Assembly (NCBI GenBank): GCA_008360955.1
Contig: LUCM01004266.1
Location: forward strand, 232,713 to 296,712
Direction of reading: 5' to 3'
Length of the DNA stretch: 64,000 bases
Origin: Fasciolopsis buskii
Taxonomy: Eukaryota; Platyhelminthes; Trematoda; Plagiorchiida; Fasciolidae
The position numbers and the translations under genes were made by a program. Positions 27,001 to 36,130 of this stretch are shown here, one piece after another. Numbering within the stretch: position 1 is the first letter of the stretch; each line of letters starts with the position of its first letter. The notes beneath the pieces were generated by a model that was not told the origin of the DNA, made no database searches, and was given only the letters and a program-made list of their open reading frames with translations.

Positions 27001-29114
27001 CGGTCTTTCACGATCAACACTCATCAATTCTTTTGTAAAATAATTCCGTCCCCGACATTCAACGACTTTATCATGCGGCGTTTTCGCTCATAATATCGAT
27101 TAGCATAATCAGCTCGAATTCAGTGCCACTGTGGTGATCTCTGATCAGGATATTGGTTATGATGAGTTAATGCTCACTAACCTTATTCAGAGTATCACAG
27201 AAAACACCGATGACTGCTATATTTCGCAAACTCTGAAGTACCCAGAATGCAGATGGAATCGGCCATTAGGCTTGCAACAAAGGTGAACTTGATTTGTAAT
27301 CTTTGCCATAGAATAAAAAATGTGCTCAAAATCATCCACGTGCTTAAGTCGCTCACGAGCAATCAGGGTCCGTCCACCTCTACTCCAAAGTTCGTTAGGC
27401 CGGTAAAATTTTAACGTGATTTGGTTATCTCTTACTGAATAAATTAAAAAGTCCCTGTTTGACTCAGAGAAAATGGGGTTTAAATTTATTGTCAACTGAT
27501 TATTTGAATAGCTTGTAAGGGACTGGACGCTCACGTATATGAAAAAGGTTTCGTGCAGTAGTTGACGACTGCGGTCAATCGCCTCCTAAGCTCATGGCGA
27601 AGTTCGTTCTTCTCTTAGGTTTTGCTACATGCGAATTGGCTAACCATGAGTTAAGACTTGATGAGAAACCATTTGGACGATCCTTTGCAGAGAACGTGCT
27701 GTGAAAAGGTGGCGAGCCAAATAAATTTATATGGTTGACTGTCCTTCAAGATATTGCTCGGAATGTTCCGATGTTTGTTTATCACCTTCCATCCTCGTCG
27801 TGTTTCCAAATTACCAGATACTGTTAGTAAAAATTTAGTAGGGCAAAACAATAAACAACAATGAAAACAATGACACAATCAGTATTTTCCTATTTCTCGG
27901 GTAGTGGAAAATTCATCTGCGATCTTTGCATTGAACAGTGAAAAAGCTCGGATCTGGTGCAAAACTGACATGTGCTAATTGATAGGCTTTGTTCATTCTC
28001 TAACTAAGAAGCGTTATTCTCGGTCATACCAAAGGAGTTTCGACGAAATCCCCGATGGAGTAAAGAAACGCGACTTTTTTCATTTGCGGTACTCGCTGCG
28101 CATATCACCAACATACTATTGTTCCTAACGGTCATTATGCAATGAAAACGATGTTCTTCCTCAATTAAAAATCTTTTCAGTGGTTACCATCTCTCTGGGA
28201 CTGATGCCGCTAATCAGCGTATTCGTTGGGATCAGAACATGACGAATTCGACCAAAAAAGTAAATCCGTCAGACAATTCAAGATCAAGATTTCCCACTGA
28301 ACTGGGCTCTCGGCGAATTCGCAACTCCATGCATGGAGCAAAAGGGGATGTGCTAATTGAAAAAGAGAAAGATCTAGTTGGAAGCATACTGGGTGGTGCT
28401 GTCACTTTTCATGCACAGAATCCAGTATCATGCAGCCTTCCGTCCCAGTCCCAGATTTACTATCACGGTGATTCTGGAGTCGGAGCGAGCACGGTTTCCA
28501 GTTCGCATACTACTCACGGTCGTCAAAACGCGGTATTGTCGAAGCAGTCGGATTATACTCAACACGGACCAAGTACCATTGGCCCGAATAGTCATACTTC
28601 AAGTGTCACACCTGTACGATCACGTAATCGATCTATGGCCACTGGGCGAACTAATAGCTACGCTGGAAGCAGTTTGGGTGAGACAATGGGCTGGTGGAGA
28701 CGCTCGAATTCACTTGTTTCAACTCAACAATACACTAGTCCACAAACGGAACTTATAGTTTCCAGCCATTCACAGCAACGTGTAAACCCAACTCCAGCAA
28801 ATGTGGTCCGGGAAGCCATGGTGGACGGAGCTTATCTGCCTCGCAAAGAGGAGTGTTCAGACTTGAGCACCCGACTCGATGCACAATCGATTAAAGAATT
28901 GACACAATCGGTGATGAAGAAGAAACGCCAAATTCAACAGACTAATAGGTCGCTACGGACAATTCACCCCGGATACAGTACTTTGGCATCGAAAAGGAAT
29001 CTACATAAAGCAGAGCAGAGTGACTTGAATTCACTGGATGCATTGGCTCAGGTTCAACAGTATTGGAGTTCGCAGGTTAAGCAAAAAGGTATTTTCGGGA
29101 TTTTTGAAAAATGA
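2894..29114 (+). CDS. TTLL4: TTLL4-like tubulin polyglutamylase, 3' part of gene (five exons)
   Basis: TTLL4 adds glutamate side chains to tubulin tails and other substrates, acting on axonemal and other stable microtubules. Exons 2894-3001, 11634-11867, 13395-13908, 19859-20307 and 28181-29114 all have AG/GT junctions and join in phase to give 745 residues and a TGA stop. Residues 10-25 carry NRFVHLTNYSINK. Residues about 90-114 carry CVHELFGFDIL and LEVNVSPS, whose Asp, Glu and Asn are the metal/ATP-binding residues of the TTL fold. Then come TDMFNIAGFRLP, a Ser/Thr-rich linker, LTPDDVRTLVDF and LCKRGYHLSG. The last three blocks match the region after the core in vertebrate TTLL4 as I recall it, which separates it from TTLL5. 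The N-terminal half and the first part of the catalytic domain are outside the window. Introns are 1.5 to 8.6 kb and contain retroelements. No canonical AATAAA is obvious within 300 bp of the stop. Confidence 0.9.
3002..6279. other. TTLL4 intron, no assignable element
   Basis: This is the 5' part of the 8.6 kb intron between 3002 and 11633. Only short ORFs under 100 codons occur, all broken and without recognised motifs. No tRNA, simple repeat or clear retroelement protein was found before the RTE copy that starts near 6280. Confidence 0.4.
6280..7300 (-). mobile_element. RTE-like retrotransposon fragment, interrupted by scaffold gap
   Basis: On the minus strand several frames together read as an RTE-type reverse transcriptase. 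Going down from 7300 there is GFDSADKTIIWHF (equivalent to AFDSVDR.VLWHC), then AHGQLSYPFIVP, then DLQNTDDIA (catalytic YADD box, with its Tyr-Ala changed). KIQHALDRLATEISRY and LCLAPS follow, up to the N run. After the gap come LSVFDHRCRLNIA and VLGTDCRP...FRWPGHVL. Stops and frameshifts are frequent. The 329 N gap corresponds to about 110 residues, which is what an RTE would carry between CFAPSKC and FDHRC. It lies antisense in a TTLL4 intron. Confidence 0.78.
6457..6785. other. Assembly gap (329 N)
   Basis: A run of 329 N falls inside an RTE copy, which explains why the assembler could not close it. Open frames that cross this gap in all directions are artefacts. Confidence 1.
7325..8700 (+). 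mobile_element. RTE-like retrotransposon, near-complete RT domain, decayed
   Basis: Plus-strand reading in shifting frames gives an RTE reverse transcriptase from the finger region to the C-terminus. Blocks are KSVTVPIY and RENRKGIGLIDI (7330-7420), QILEHKHKFRRSTISVFLAL (near 7540-7600), DAFDSVNHAVLYH (7600-7650) and SPLLFNF (near 7790). MFGLRFASSKCKTL is near 7970, and the ORF at 8306-8614 carries RIRWGNRVSDLEVGRKVLGP with the W.EHVLR block. WLETIWATAQCRRQWHSG lies near 8630-8680. The YADD region is destroyed by a stop. The copy is 5'-truncated, with no endonuclease seen, as is usual for RTE. Confidence 0.8.
8701..11633. other. TTLL4 intron, unassigned
   Basis: This is the 3' part of the first visible TTLL4 intron. 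It contains scattered ORFs of up to 116 codons on both strands at 9785-10135 and 10710-11003, with no motif I recognise and no splice pattern. The last 30 bases form a normal acceptor tract for exon 11634. Confidence 0.35.
11634..11867 (+). CDS. TTLL4: TTLL4-like exon: catalytic core end (HELFGFD, LEVNVSP)
   Basis: The acceptor is ATATTAG and the donor is CCGAG|GTAATT. The first G completes Trp with the preceding exon, and the final AG is completed to Ser by the next exon. It encodes KLETLWSYLRDR, NVDGLWIQIKDII, RRTCVHELFGFDIL and LKPWLLEVNVSP. The Asp of FGFD, the Glu of LEVN and the Asn bind Mg-ATP in TTLL enzymes, and all three are intact, so the enzyme is probably active. Without splicing the reading frame stops at once after SPR. 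Confidence 0.93.
13395..13908 (+). CDS. TTLL4: TTLL4-like exon: post-core helix and Ser/Thr-rich linker
   Basis: The acceptor is GATTCCAG and the donor is GAGTCA|GTAAGC, phase 0. The exon starts with the SLHTNTALDNDVKSAV block, equivalent to SLHSSSPLD..IKG in vertebrates, followed by VTDMFNIAGFRLP (DLLNLAGFVLP). A low-complexity Ser/Thr linker of about 90 residues follows. The exon ends in a charged stretch, LTWDERQKQLYHSRVFCREES. Reading through the donor gives a 208-residue ORF, but its last 20 residues are intronic. Confidence 0.9.
13909..15950. other. TTLL4 intron, unassigned
   Basis: This is the first part of the 5.95 kb intron (13909-19858). Short ORFs occur on both strands (14316-14579, 14957-15226), but none shows a family motif or a convincing exon structure. 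Confidence 0.35.
15960..16095 (-). repeat. Possible tRNA-derived SINE (tRNA-like head)
   Basis: On the minus strand, 16093-16020 reads like a tRNA-derived RNA polymerase III promoter. An A-box-like TGGCTAAACGG is followed about 35 bases later by a B-box-like GGACTCGAATCC. The 5' GGTGG could pair with the CCACC at the end, but the cloverleaf arms are too imperfect for a functional tRNA. A GC-rich body follows (CCACGTAGCAGCCCTCTG...) and then an AATAAAGG, giving the look of a short SINE. A decayed tRNA gene is the alternative. Confidence 0.4.
16100..18225. other. TTLL4 intron, unassigned
   Basis: Overlapping plus-strand ORFs lie at 17312-17647, 17626-17892 and 17834-18055 in three different frames. 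Their order suggests one decayed coding stretch, but I do not recognise a protein family in it. No splice signals connect them to TTLL4. Confidence 0.3.
18232..18271. repeat. Imperfect (AAT)n microsatellite
   Basis: The stretch is an ACAATAATAATAATATTACT-type run of AAT/AAC triplets, interrupted once. It lies in a TTLL4 intron. Confidence 0.8.
18660..19645 (-). mobile_element. RTE-like retrotransposon, RT palm to 3' end, decayed
   Basis: Minus-strand frames give GIQSYFRPIYGLW near 19600. LDRLAIVVPRHDMRCAPWKCKLLF follows at 19290-19365, equivalent to LDRLA.VVSRYGMCFAPSKCKVLL. Then come VLFVTVAN/WFIRVHDARK (VLLYGCETWPLRVEDVRR), HEVGYRVLGARRRPW near 18930, and ASVAASRLPGWNPKD at 18700-18740. 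The block order is that of the element at 6280-7300, and the shared LDRLA and P-K/H-V words suggest the same family. The copy carries many frameshifts and is antisense in the third visible TTLL4 intron. Confidence 0.78.
19859..20307 (+). CDS. TTLL4: TTLL4-like exon: LTPDDVRTLV region
   Basis: The acceptor is GTTCCTAG and the donor is AAGCG|GTACGT. It encodes ILDELRGIVSHLTPDDVRTLVDFVDERYR, then NFECVFP, YYDLIQYAFLTVYKR and a helix ending in LLRLTELCKR. The LTPDDVR.LV..ED/DE and F.R/C.FP pattern is typical of the TTLL4 region downstream of the catalytic core. The open frame runs past the donor to a TAG at 20333-20335, but the splice to 28181 restores the conserved C..G.H motif, so the donor at 20308 is preferred. 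Confidence 0.9.
20531..20552. repeat. 22-bp inverted repeat
   Basis: The arms AAATTAACTA and TAGTTAATTT are perfectly complementary around a GT dinucleotide. The stretch is AT-rich and lies 220 bp into the last TTLL4 intron. No function can be assigned. Confidence 0.6.
20795..21750 (+). mobile_element. RTE-like retrotransposon fragment, strongly decayed
   Basis: The plus strand reads VAYGDLSSEFFKRSGVLQGC, equivalent to RAYGELSSEF..SSGVRQGC, near 20827-20885. Then MYFATSKC lies near 21058-21082 (RFAPSKCK), followed by pieces of the thumb region and WLNDRLWRLIDDMAK near 21550-21600. Frame changes are frequent. It is in the same orientation as TTLL4, within its last intron. Confidence 0.65.
21751..28180. 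other. TTLL4 last intron, mostly unassigned
   Basis: This is a long AT-rich stretch without recognised genes. Open frames at 22666-22974, 23676-24032, 25652-25978, 26024-26320 and 26336-26647 (plus) and 27217-27534 (minus) show no motif I can name. The one at 23676 is listed separately. The last 15 bases are the acceptor tract of the final TTLL4 exon. Confidence 0.35.
23676..24032 (+). CDS. Hypothetical ORF of 118 codons
   Basis: The frame opens with two consecutive ATG codons and encodes a protein of ordinary composition, with AGPLAADVIYTAARLLAL as a likely amphipathic helix. No signal peptide, membrane segment or known motif is visible. It lies inside the last TTLL4 intron on the same strand. 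It may be a spurious intronic ORF, a nested single-exon gene or a transposon remnant; I cannot tell which. Confidence 0.2.
   Translation: MMFNHPIVNIVAGETEDNAVLAGPLAADVIYTAARLLALHSTANERLKFFMHNQIILNTFIGSGLFNTPLEVESSENWISTTLPQMKICYFAVQNQDTQLIWRFATNCCLPANTLAYF
28181..29114 (+). CDS. TTLL4: TTLL4-like terminal exon
   Basis: The acceptor is ATCTTTTCAG. The first T completes Arg, giving CKRGYHLSGTDAAN, equivalent to WCYKGFHMGVVSDS of vertebrate TTLL4. The remaining roughly 290 residues are Ser/Thr/Gln-rich and basic, without a recognisable fold, and end in QVKQKGIFGIFEK followed by TGA. The predicted disordered tail probably serves in microtubule or partner binding (inference). A methionine within the exon at 28239 could be mistaken for a gene start. 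Confidence 0.88.
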
Positions 29115-30377
29115 AGTAAATTAATAATTGTATTTGGCTGTAGAGTCTACTGTGATGGATGTGCATTAACATGATAGCATGTAGTAGTATGTTGATTTCA
29201 GCATGGTCATCTAAGGAAACGACCCTGAAGTAAACGGGTGTGTGAAACTTACTCTTCACTTAGTTAAACTGGAGTCAAATGTTTAGCCAAGCGTCAGAAA
29301 GTTGGTACAAATTCAGTCTTGTACAGGACTGAACATAGTTGGTGTTCGACAATAATTCAATGTCGGTCCTAAAATGGTAAAACCTTTTCGCGCTGCGGTA
29401 TTCAGTGGTTAACAACGTTTAACGTCTTGCAATCACAGAATGCAGCATCGGTTGATCGTATCTCTATTTCGGATCAGTGATGCACTAACCATTAGTTTCT
29501 CCATACACACGGTAGTTCTAACTTCATAAAATGTAATCAATTATCGCTAGTCAATTGTGATTGAGAGGTTGGCATCAGCAACGAATTAGTAAGTGGTCAC
29601 CAAAATTTTAATTTCGTACGTGTCAATTTCCATTGCAATTTTCGAACCAATAATAAGGCAGACAGTGCGTTATTTAGGTGTGCGTTGAAATCTTGCGTTC
29701 ACCGACTAATTTCTTCTCGATTTTCCGTACACAGGAGCACGTTCCCTGCCAAACCCTCGTGACAAACAAATTATTTACATGGTTCATTTGAGGGTGAATA
29801 GTCAGTAAGAGATCAAAACTAAAGAAAAACTAAAATCGGAAGTGAAAATACTGCAAGGAAATGAGTGAAAAAAAGAACGACACAAAACAACTGCATTAGG
29901 TGCCATTTTCCTTCTTTTGAAACCACTATGTAATTCACTTCATAGACCTCTTTGTTGGGTGGTAAACAGAAGAAAGCTAATACAGCTGCAAAGGCATTTT
30001 ATGGTCTGCACATTTTCATAAAGACGGAAATATAAGAAGTCATGTGGAGTTAGTAGTTCCACTGTTCTTAGTATTGCAATGTCTTTGCTGGGATATTATT
30101 TAATCCAGGTTGTAAATTTACTAATGCAAGATAAATATTTCCAGCTGCTTGTGATTAATTAGAGGATATTTATTGAAAACTGTTTCGTAACTGACTGTTT
30201 GATTTACTGAACACGTAGACTTCTCACAATTTTGCTGAATGTTTTTGTGTTGATGCTGTCCATTCTCTTGTCTGTCATTGAGCAACACGTTATTCTTCCG
30301 GATCAGCCAGGCCAAAATGTCATAGCCCATAAAATAGGAAGGTATACCGGTTCGTAGTTCAAAACTGAGCGCAGGAC

Positions 30378-30413
<36 letters not shown>

Positions 30414-30416
30414 TAT
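30378..30416. repeat. (TA)n microsatellite
   Basis: A near-pure TA dinucleotide run of about 39 bp, with a single G interruption. Confidence 0.95.
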
Positions 30417-31441
30417 GCGTATATTCAGCTCCAAGAATTGGTGTATCCATCTACGATAGTTAGTTCACGTTAGCTGCGTGACCTGTAATCTTGAAAGGTA
30501 TTCGAATGATCTCGAGGTCTTGACATTTTCGTTCTAGGCAGACAGCATATCTCCTAATAGAAGTTGCAATGATACCGCATCTATCAAATAATTTTAGCCT
30601 ATTTTACAGTTAGGTAGAACGCAACAACAGAGAGCACCACGTGTGTTTGAGCAAATGTGATAACCTGTTGTGCTCGTTTGCTTTCTACGGCTTACCCACA
30701 CTTTGCCGTAAGCGGCATTTTTATTTGAGTCATTTGCGAAAGTCTACCACAGAACTACTGCTTTCGTGACAGTTGCCCTAGAGGTGGAGTAACTTCGATT
30801 AGCTGTCGACGAACAAAATGGTTCATTCTTCATTGAAATTAATTTATCTCTTGCCTTATTAAACTTCACAATGTAAATCTGCTTCTCTTTGGTGTTTTCC
30901 TCGTACTGAGAAACCCTTATAAGTGTACAGTAAATGATTTGTGACTCAGCAGCGAGTTCCGTAAAAGTTAACATCCAAATCGCACGATTCTTTGTCTCTG
31001 TGAAACTCGGATATGGGCATGAGGAATGCATATAATTGTTAACGTCTCCATCAAAATTCCCGGGAGTCACAAACATTTGATCAGAAATCATTGAAAGACG
31101 CAGGAATTGGGTTACTGGTTACCAATTCCGAACAGATGTTGAAAGCTTCGATTTGCTCATAAAACTTGTTCAACTCTTCCAATTGAATTGTTCTCCGTGA
31201 ATCGAGCAGCCATCAATTTCACACACACAAAGATGCGGGATTCATGGGAAAAAGTAGTTGACGTAAAGGATATTTATGGAGTAGTTAACACAGCTGCACG
31301 GTCGTCGGAGTCTAAAAGATCTGTTATTGTGTTGCGACGTCGAGAACGGCGGTCGACCATAAATCACAGAATCTTTATGCATCACAATTCATGTTCAAAA
31401 GAAAACATAGACTACATTTTTGTAATTGGATAACACGGAAT

Positions 31442-31475
31442 TTATATATACATATATATATATATAATATATATG
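31442..31475. repeat. (TA)n-rich tract
   Basis: An interrupted TA dinucleotide run, about 34 bp. Confidence 0.85.
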
Positions 31476-31570
31476 TAATCTAGATTTCATCCACTATCAA
31501 ATTCCGAGTGTCATTCACACTGAAGAATCCTCGTTCTTGTATGTTGGCATTGATTTCATACATGGTTTAA

Positions 31571-31597
31571 GATATATATAAATATATATATATATAA
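31571..31597. repeat. (TA)n-rich tract
   Basis: An interrupted TA dinucleotide run of 27 bp, 120 bp from the previous one. Confidence 0.85.
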
Positions 31598-31797
31598 TTT
31601 CATTAGCACACAGTTGCAGGAATACGCAAATGCCCTCAAGGAGGCCCGCGTATCAAACCATGTGTGAAATAAATAGCAAAATACTAGAACGAGAATTCCT
31701 CAATCTGAATGACGCCCAAAATTTGATGGTGGATGAACTATAAGTTGCAACGCGATTGGCCCTGTCAAAATTGTGATTTTAATTCCTTTTTGTAGAT

Positions 31798-32011
31798 ATC
31801 GCAAAAAATGAGCCAAAACCCCCGTTCGGTCCGGCAAATCGGCACTTTTCGCACTCCAATGAAGATCTTATGGTGCAAGATCTCAAATCAAACAGACCAC
31901 CGCAGAGAGATTCCAGTGCTCACCTTATTCAACAAAGGCGAACCATGCAAGGCATTGCTCTTTCGAAGCGCCCTACTGGTTGGGTTTAAACTTGGATTTC
32001 CTATGTGAATT
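31798..32011 (+). CDS. Possible terminal exon of an unrecognised gene
   Basis: After a TTTTTGTAG acceptor one frame (two leading bases, then ATC GCA AAA) stays open for about 60 codons. It encodes a hydrophilic, Pro/Arg/Gln-rich sequence (NEPKPPFGPANRHFSHSNED ... ALSKRPTGWV) before TAA. The composition looks like a real C-terminus rather than random intron. A second frame is open over the same bases, with a less protein-like translation. The stretch just upstream at 31609-31735 could hold a preceding exon (LQEYANALKEAR), but the phases do not join cleanly. No family was recognised. Confidence 0.25.
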
Positions 32012-32954
32012 GCTTGTCATCCAACTGTTTTGCAGAAATTAACCAAAATGAGCCGAAGGAAAACAGGCCTAACCATATTGTTCAGACATAAATGCCTTCC
32101 GTCAAACTCGCTATTAGGATCACAAATGCAAAATACTGTCGAATTATCCGTGTAGTAAATATTGCTATTCTGCCTTGAATTGTCTTCCACATCTTAGGTG
32201 CCCCAATATTTTTTCGTTTTCCTTGGAGTTCTGCTCAAGCTTTCTGAAATCCCAAACAATGCAAGCATGACTATGCCTTGTGTGATCTATTCATTTAACC
32301 CTTCAGTACTGACTATTGGTAATCAGTCAACAGCGCAAATTAATTGATTGCTCAAGATTTATCCTATGCAAAAGCGCTGGTACAAACAAACATGCGCCTC
32401 CTTGCATGCACAGCGGTCGTTCAAACTGTACTTAAAGGGGATACGAATAAACATTATCCACACACCAGAGCTCTTTCCTCACTGTTTTGGATTATCGTTT
32501 AATTTTTTTACTGTCAACTGTGTTTCATCGATCGTCTGTGAAAAGTTCATGAAAACCAGAAATATTGCATCATTTAGTCATGAGATGCAGCGTTTTTGAC
32601 ATTATTAATCATAAACCTTTGGTTTAAGGGTAAAAAACCTACGGTTAGGAGTAAAGGAGGCCGTCATTAATATTAATATTGCATGATTTTGAAAATCTAT
32701 CCCCATTGTAGTACAAATCATATAGAGAATCGCTATTTACTTAGTAATTGTTTACCTGGGTTTTTCCCGACCATTATCAGAGTTTCTCAAAATATCATTC
32801 TGTTTTGTTTGCAAATGAGACTGTATAGCAGTGCCCAAGAAAGCGCTGCTTGATATTTTGAGCTTTGTTCAGTGTAGCATTTTCTTGTTGGTCGTTTGTT
32901 GTGTCGACCACCCGGTCCCTTGCAAAGGGTTCATGAAAAATATATTTTGGGTTT

Positions 32955-32956
<2 letters not shown>
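32012..32956. other. Intergenic, nothing recognised
   Basis: AT-rich sequence with only short ORFs (32348-32599) and no motif or structure I can assign. Confidence 0.4.

Positions 32957-33002
<46 letters not shown>
32957..33002. repeat. (TA)n microsatellite at an RTE-type tail
   Basis: A TA dinucleotide run of about 46 bp. The bases that follow it (CGGCTTGAAAATCAAGCCTGGTGCC) recur in slightly changed form after the TA tract at 37137-37162, so this is probably the 3' tail of an RTE-type element in minus orientation. Confidence 0.85.
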
Positions 33003-33003
<1 letters not shown>

Positions 33004-33059
33004 CGGCTTGAAAATCAAGCCTGGTGCCAACACAACAACAAATGTTTTGTAAGACACAG

Positions 33060-35319
33060 ACCGCACGTTCTAATTGGCCAAAGGAGTTGGATTGATTGCG
33101 GCAGTCCGTTCGCATTACGTACACCCACAGAATTTTTTTCCCAGTGTGATAAGAAGCTCTTAGATGGAGTAGTGAGTTATGAGTGATCAATTCATGAGAT
33201 CGTGTTTGGGATTTCCTAGTTGGGATCCTGGGATTCTCCACCAAATGATTTCAGGTAATGGGTGCTACGTTTAATTGTTGTAGTCAGTAGAGTATTTAGG
33301 GCCAAACTGTTTTCGTCTATGATTTTCAGTATTCTCTTACTCGCTTTGTTAGTTCATTTATAGCCTGACTAAGTAGTGCTGAAAAGTTACAATAAAAAAT
33401 GGACTTCATCAATCAATGGCAAGTTGGTGCAAGGGCTGAGTTGAATTCGAAAAAGACAATAAAATCAAAAGACAGATAAACAGAAATAAACCCAGCTGAC
33501 AATAAAACAATTAAGATTCATAAAGATTTCACTTGTTAGACGCTAATACAGTGAAGTTGCTTCAGAGTCCAATGTATTGTTCGAAGCTATCCCAAGGTAT
33601 CCTCTTAAGAATAACAACCTCGATGAAGAATGAATCGTCAAAATAATCGCCTTTATAAACTTACTCTGATAATTGCTTACCCCAGTAACTTGTACATATT
33701 CCGTAGAAGTAACTGACCGTCCCTTGAATTTCAGTTTTCACGAATTGACCTCAGGTGGTCCGGTTAAGCTTACACTCGAAATTTGCTCTCAGTGGGGCTC
33801 CCTAGTGGTGTATATCGTCCATCCGACCCAAGGTTTGAAACCAAAGCGTGTGCTAATAATGCATCACCAAATTTAGGTCAAGCTAATAAGAATTACCGAG
33901 TTGCGTTTGTTTAAATGTCGTCCTGAACGACGGATAATACGCACTAATGGTAAGCTTTAATAAAAGCGAAACTCGATCTGGTGCCCAATTATTTTATTAC
34001 TTTTTGTTACGAAATTCGGCTGTTTATTAAATACAACTTGTCTTCTGTTTAAATCTAGGCACACTGGCTCTATAGTCCCGTCTTAGAATCTTCGTATCTG
34101 AATAATCCGAATTACCACTAACATTAAACGGAAACACCTTTGGTTACGTTGTTATTCATTTTGCACTGTCTACAATCAATTGTCCAATGGCACCATCCAG
34201 GATCGGACCGGTAGTTTCCCATTCCGCAGACAAATGCGCTTACATTAGAAGAAATGCCGTTAAGACTATCGAAAGCCAACCGTGTATTACACAGTGTCCC
34301 ACAACCACTTCTAAGGCACTGTTACGTAGCAATGGACCTGATTTTGATCGTCCGAATAAACGCATCGGTTACTTTCTAGCGGGAGGGATGAGTGCAGCTG
34401 AACAGAATCCCGAGAACCCTGGCTGGTATCGGACAGAGTTTTCTAATGGCAAGAGGGGACAGATTTCAGATCCATTGAAAATTACCATTGCACGCTTCGA
34501 ATCCGGCACAGCCTAACGGAATATAGATCCGATTGGCGTAGTTGTGTTTTCCATCAAATACAATATCCGGATGTATTTGCAATCATGACATTATATAAAT
34601 TACAACACTGTAACTACTTCTACAAAGAAGTCTAATAGTATAGAAACGAAACAGTTCGTGGAATGTTTTTGCTTAGAGCATTGATAAAGTGCAATAACAC
34701 TTTTGGTTCAAGAGAGCAATTACTGCAAGCTGAGTTGCCTGTCCATAGGAATCGCTTATTTAACCTTTAAACTATCAATATAGAGGATACGATGCAGTTT
34801 CTACTTTCAGCAATTGTTTCCTCATCATAAAGGTGTAGGTCAAGCTTTCTTGCAATAAGGGTTGGAACTAGTAACGGTGAGTAGAAAAAAATTTGTTGCA
34901 TAGCTAACATCCAACTGGCTGGCAAAATGCATCACACAATTAGTACGACCATCAGGGATACATTTACCTTTACGAAGAAAGCGATTTTAAAACATGAACC
35001 AGCAATCGAACCTGATAGCACTCAAGCCGCTTTCCTCTCTGGTTGGAGTTGTACTGTTTAAGTATTCACTCTGCGATAAATCACAGAACATCAACACAGC
35101 TTCCGTAGGCCCACGATCTCTATTTTTCTAGCTTTCAAAGCCTCGTTTTCACACAGTCGATCCTGTAGCTCTGCCGCGTTGTTGCTCATTGAAAGTTGTC
35201 TCGAAGAAACTCATTTCACATTTCAAATCGCATTTTAAATAGCTGAATTCTGAGTCCCCGACAATGGCAGTCTTTCACCCGAGATCATTAAAATTTTGTT
35301 CTATCTGATTATTCCTCTT
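33060..35319. other. Intergenic, unassigned short ORFs
   Basis: Holds two modest ATG-initiated or near-ATG frames, 33673-33876 and 34187-34516. The latter (109 residues, MAPSRIGPVV... to RFESGTA) has balanced composition but no motif, no signal peptide and no splice context. No repeats recognised. Confidence 0.3.
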
Positions 35320-36130
35320 TAGAGTTAAAGTTGAAGTTATTATAGAGATAACCCTATTCTGATGTGAGAATAGTCCCGGTAACATTTACTTCAAAAAGAA
35401 AACTGTCTGACTTAGGATATGACGATGACGTCTTACAACTGACTCAAGTCGTAAGTTTTCTCGATCGCCTTAACGGCAGAGTGATCACTTTGATGCTTCA
35501 TAACTTAAGAATTTGAAATGCCTTTGCATGAATGGAATGGCTCTAAACCAAACCTTGTTCTCGCATAAGAAAGAATGGATGAAGCAGATAGATTTAGTTA
35601 CTTGGGTATTTTTATCTTAGTGGTTGTGGATTAGGAGTGTCTTCGCGGATGCAGGAGGCTTCGTTGATATCTAGCGCTTCGGTGCATCTGTGGCGTCAGC
35701 ATGATATCCGGTTATCTCAAAAAGATCGAGTTTACAGAAAAGAAAACTAAGATGGATCCTTTTACACAGCCAAGAAACGCTTCCTTGGGGAACGGATGAC
35801 GTTCGAAAAAGCTCGGCGTGTAAATATCGTCCTTTTCGTAGTATTTGTATAACACTGTGGGCGAATTTTGAGCTATTCAGAGGTTAGGCGTAAGGTTCTG
35901 GGCCCTAGCGTTCAATACTTAGAAGAGGTATAGGATTTGAAGATTTGGATGTTTGAGAAATGTTTTACCCATGTCCACAGAGCGAATTTCTCGCTATAAG
36001 CTGTTGTCCGCCGCTAGCGGAGGTTGTGATACGGATTGAGGTGCTCAGTCGATGATTTTAACAAATGGAATGGCTGTTGAATCTCCTTTTGACTAGTGAA
36101 TTGGTGTCCGCGAGATTTTCTCAAACAACA
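35320..36130 (+). mobile_element. RTE-like retrotransposon fragment
   Basis: Plus-strand frames read VEVIIEITLF and YDDDVLQLTQVVSFLDRLNG, equivalent to YADDIVLLSED...FLDRLN, at 35415-35475. GSKPNLVLA is near 35545, DRFSYLGIFI near 35595 and LSYSEVRRKVLGPSVQYLEE near 35870-35930. A 3' trace of the GW..RGGQSM block lies near 36020-36060. The first Asp-Asp of the catalytic box survives, but Ala is replaced by Asp and frameshifts interrupt the frame. It lies between the two host genes. Confidence 0.75.

Larger units (their letters stand above)
29115..31797. other. Downstream of TTLL4, no recognised gene
   Basis: Short broken ORFs only. A (TA)n tract lies at 30378-30416, and two shorter ones at 31442-31475 and 31571-31597. 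The 3' end of the TTLL4 transcript must lie in the first part, but no canonical AATAAA is obvious. Confidence 0.4.

Noticed and set aside
28239..29114. Treating 28239-29114 as an independent 291-codon gene
   Set aside because: The frame continues upstream to a proper acceptor at 28180 and joins TTLL4 in phase; the ATG is internal.
32795..33244. 149-codon minus-strand ORF
   Set aside because: Its middle is the translation of the (TA)n microsatellite (YIYIYI...), and the rest shows no motif.
34187..34516. 109-codon plus-strand ORF starting MAPSRIGPVV
   Set aside because: It has an ATG and balanced composition but no motif, splice context or neighbouring support. It is mentioned in the region entry only.
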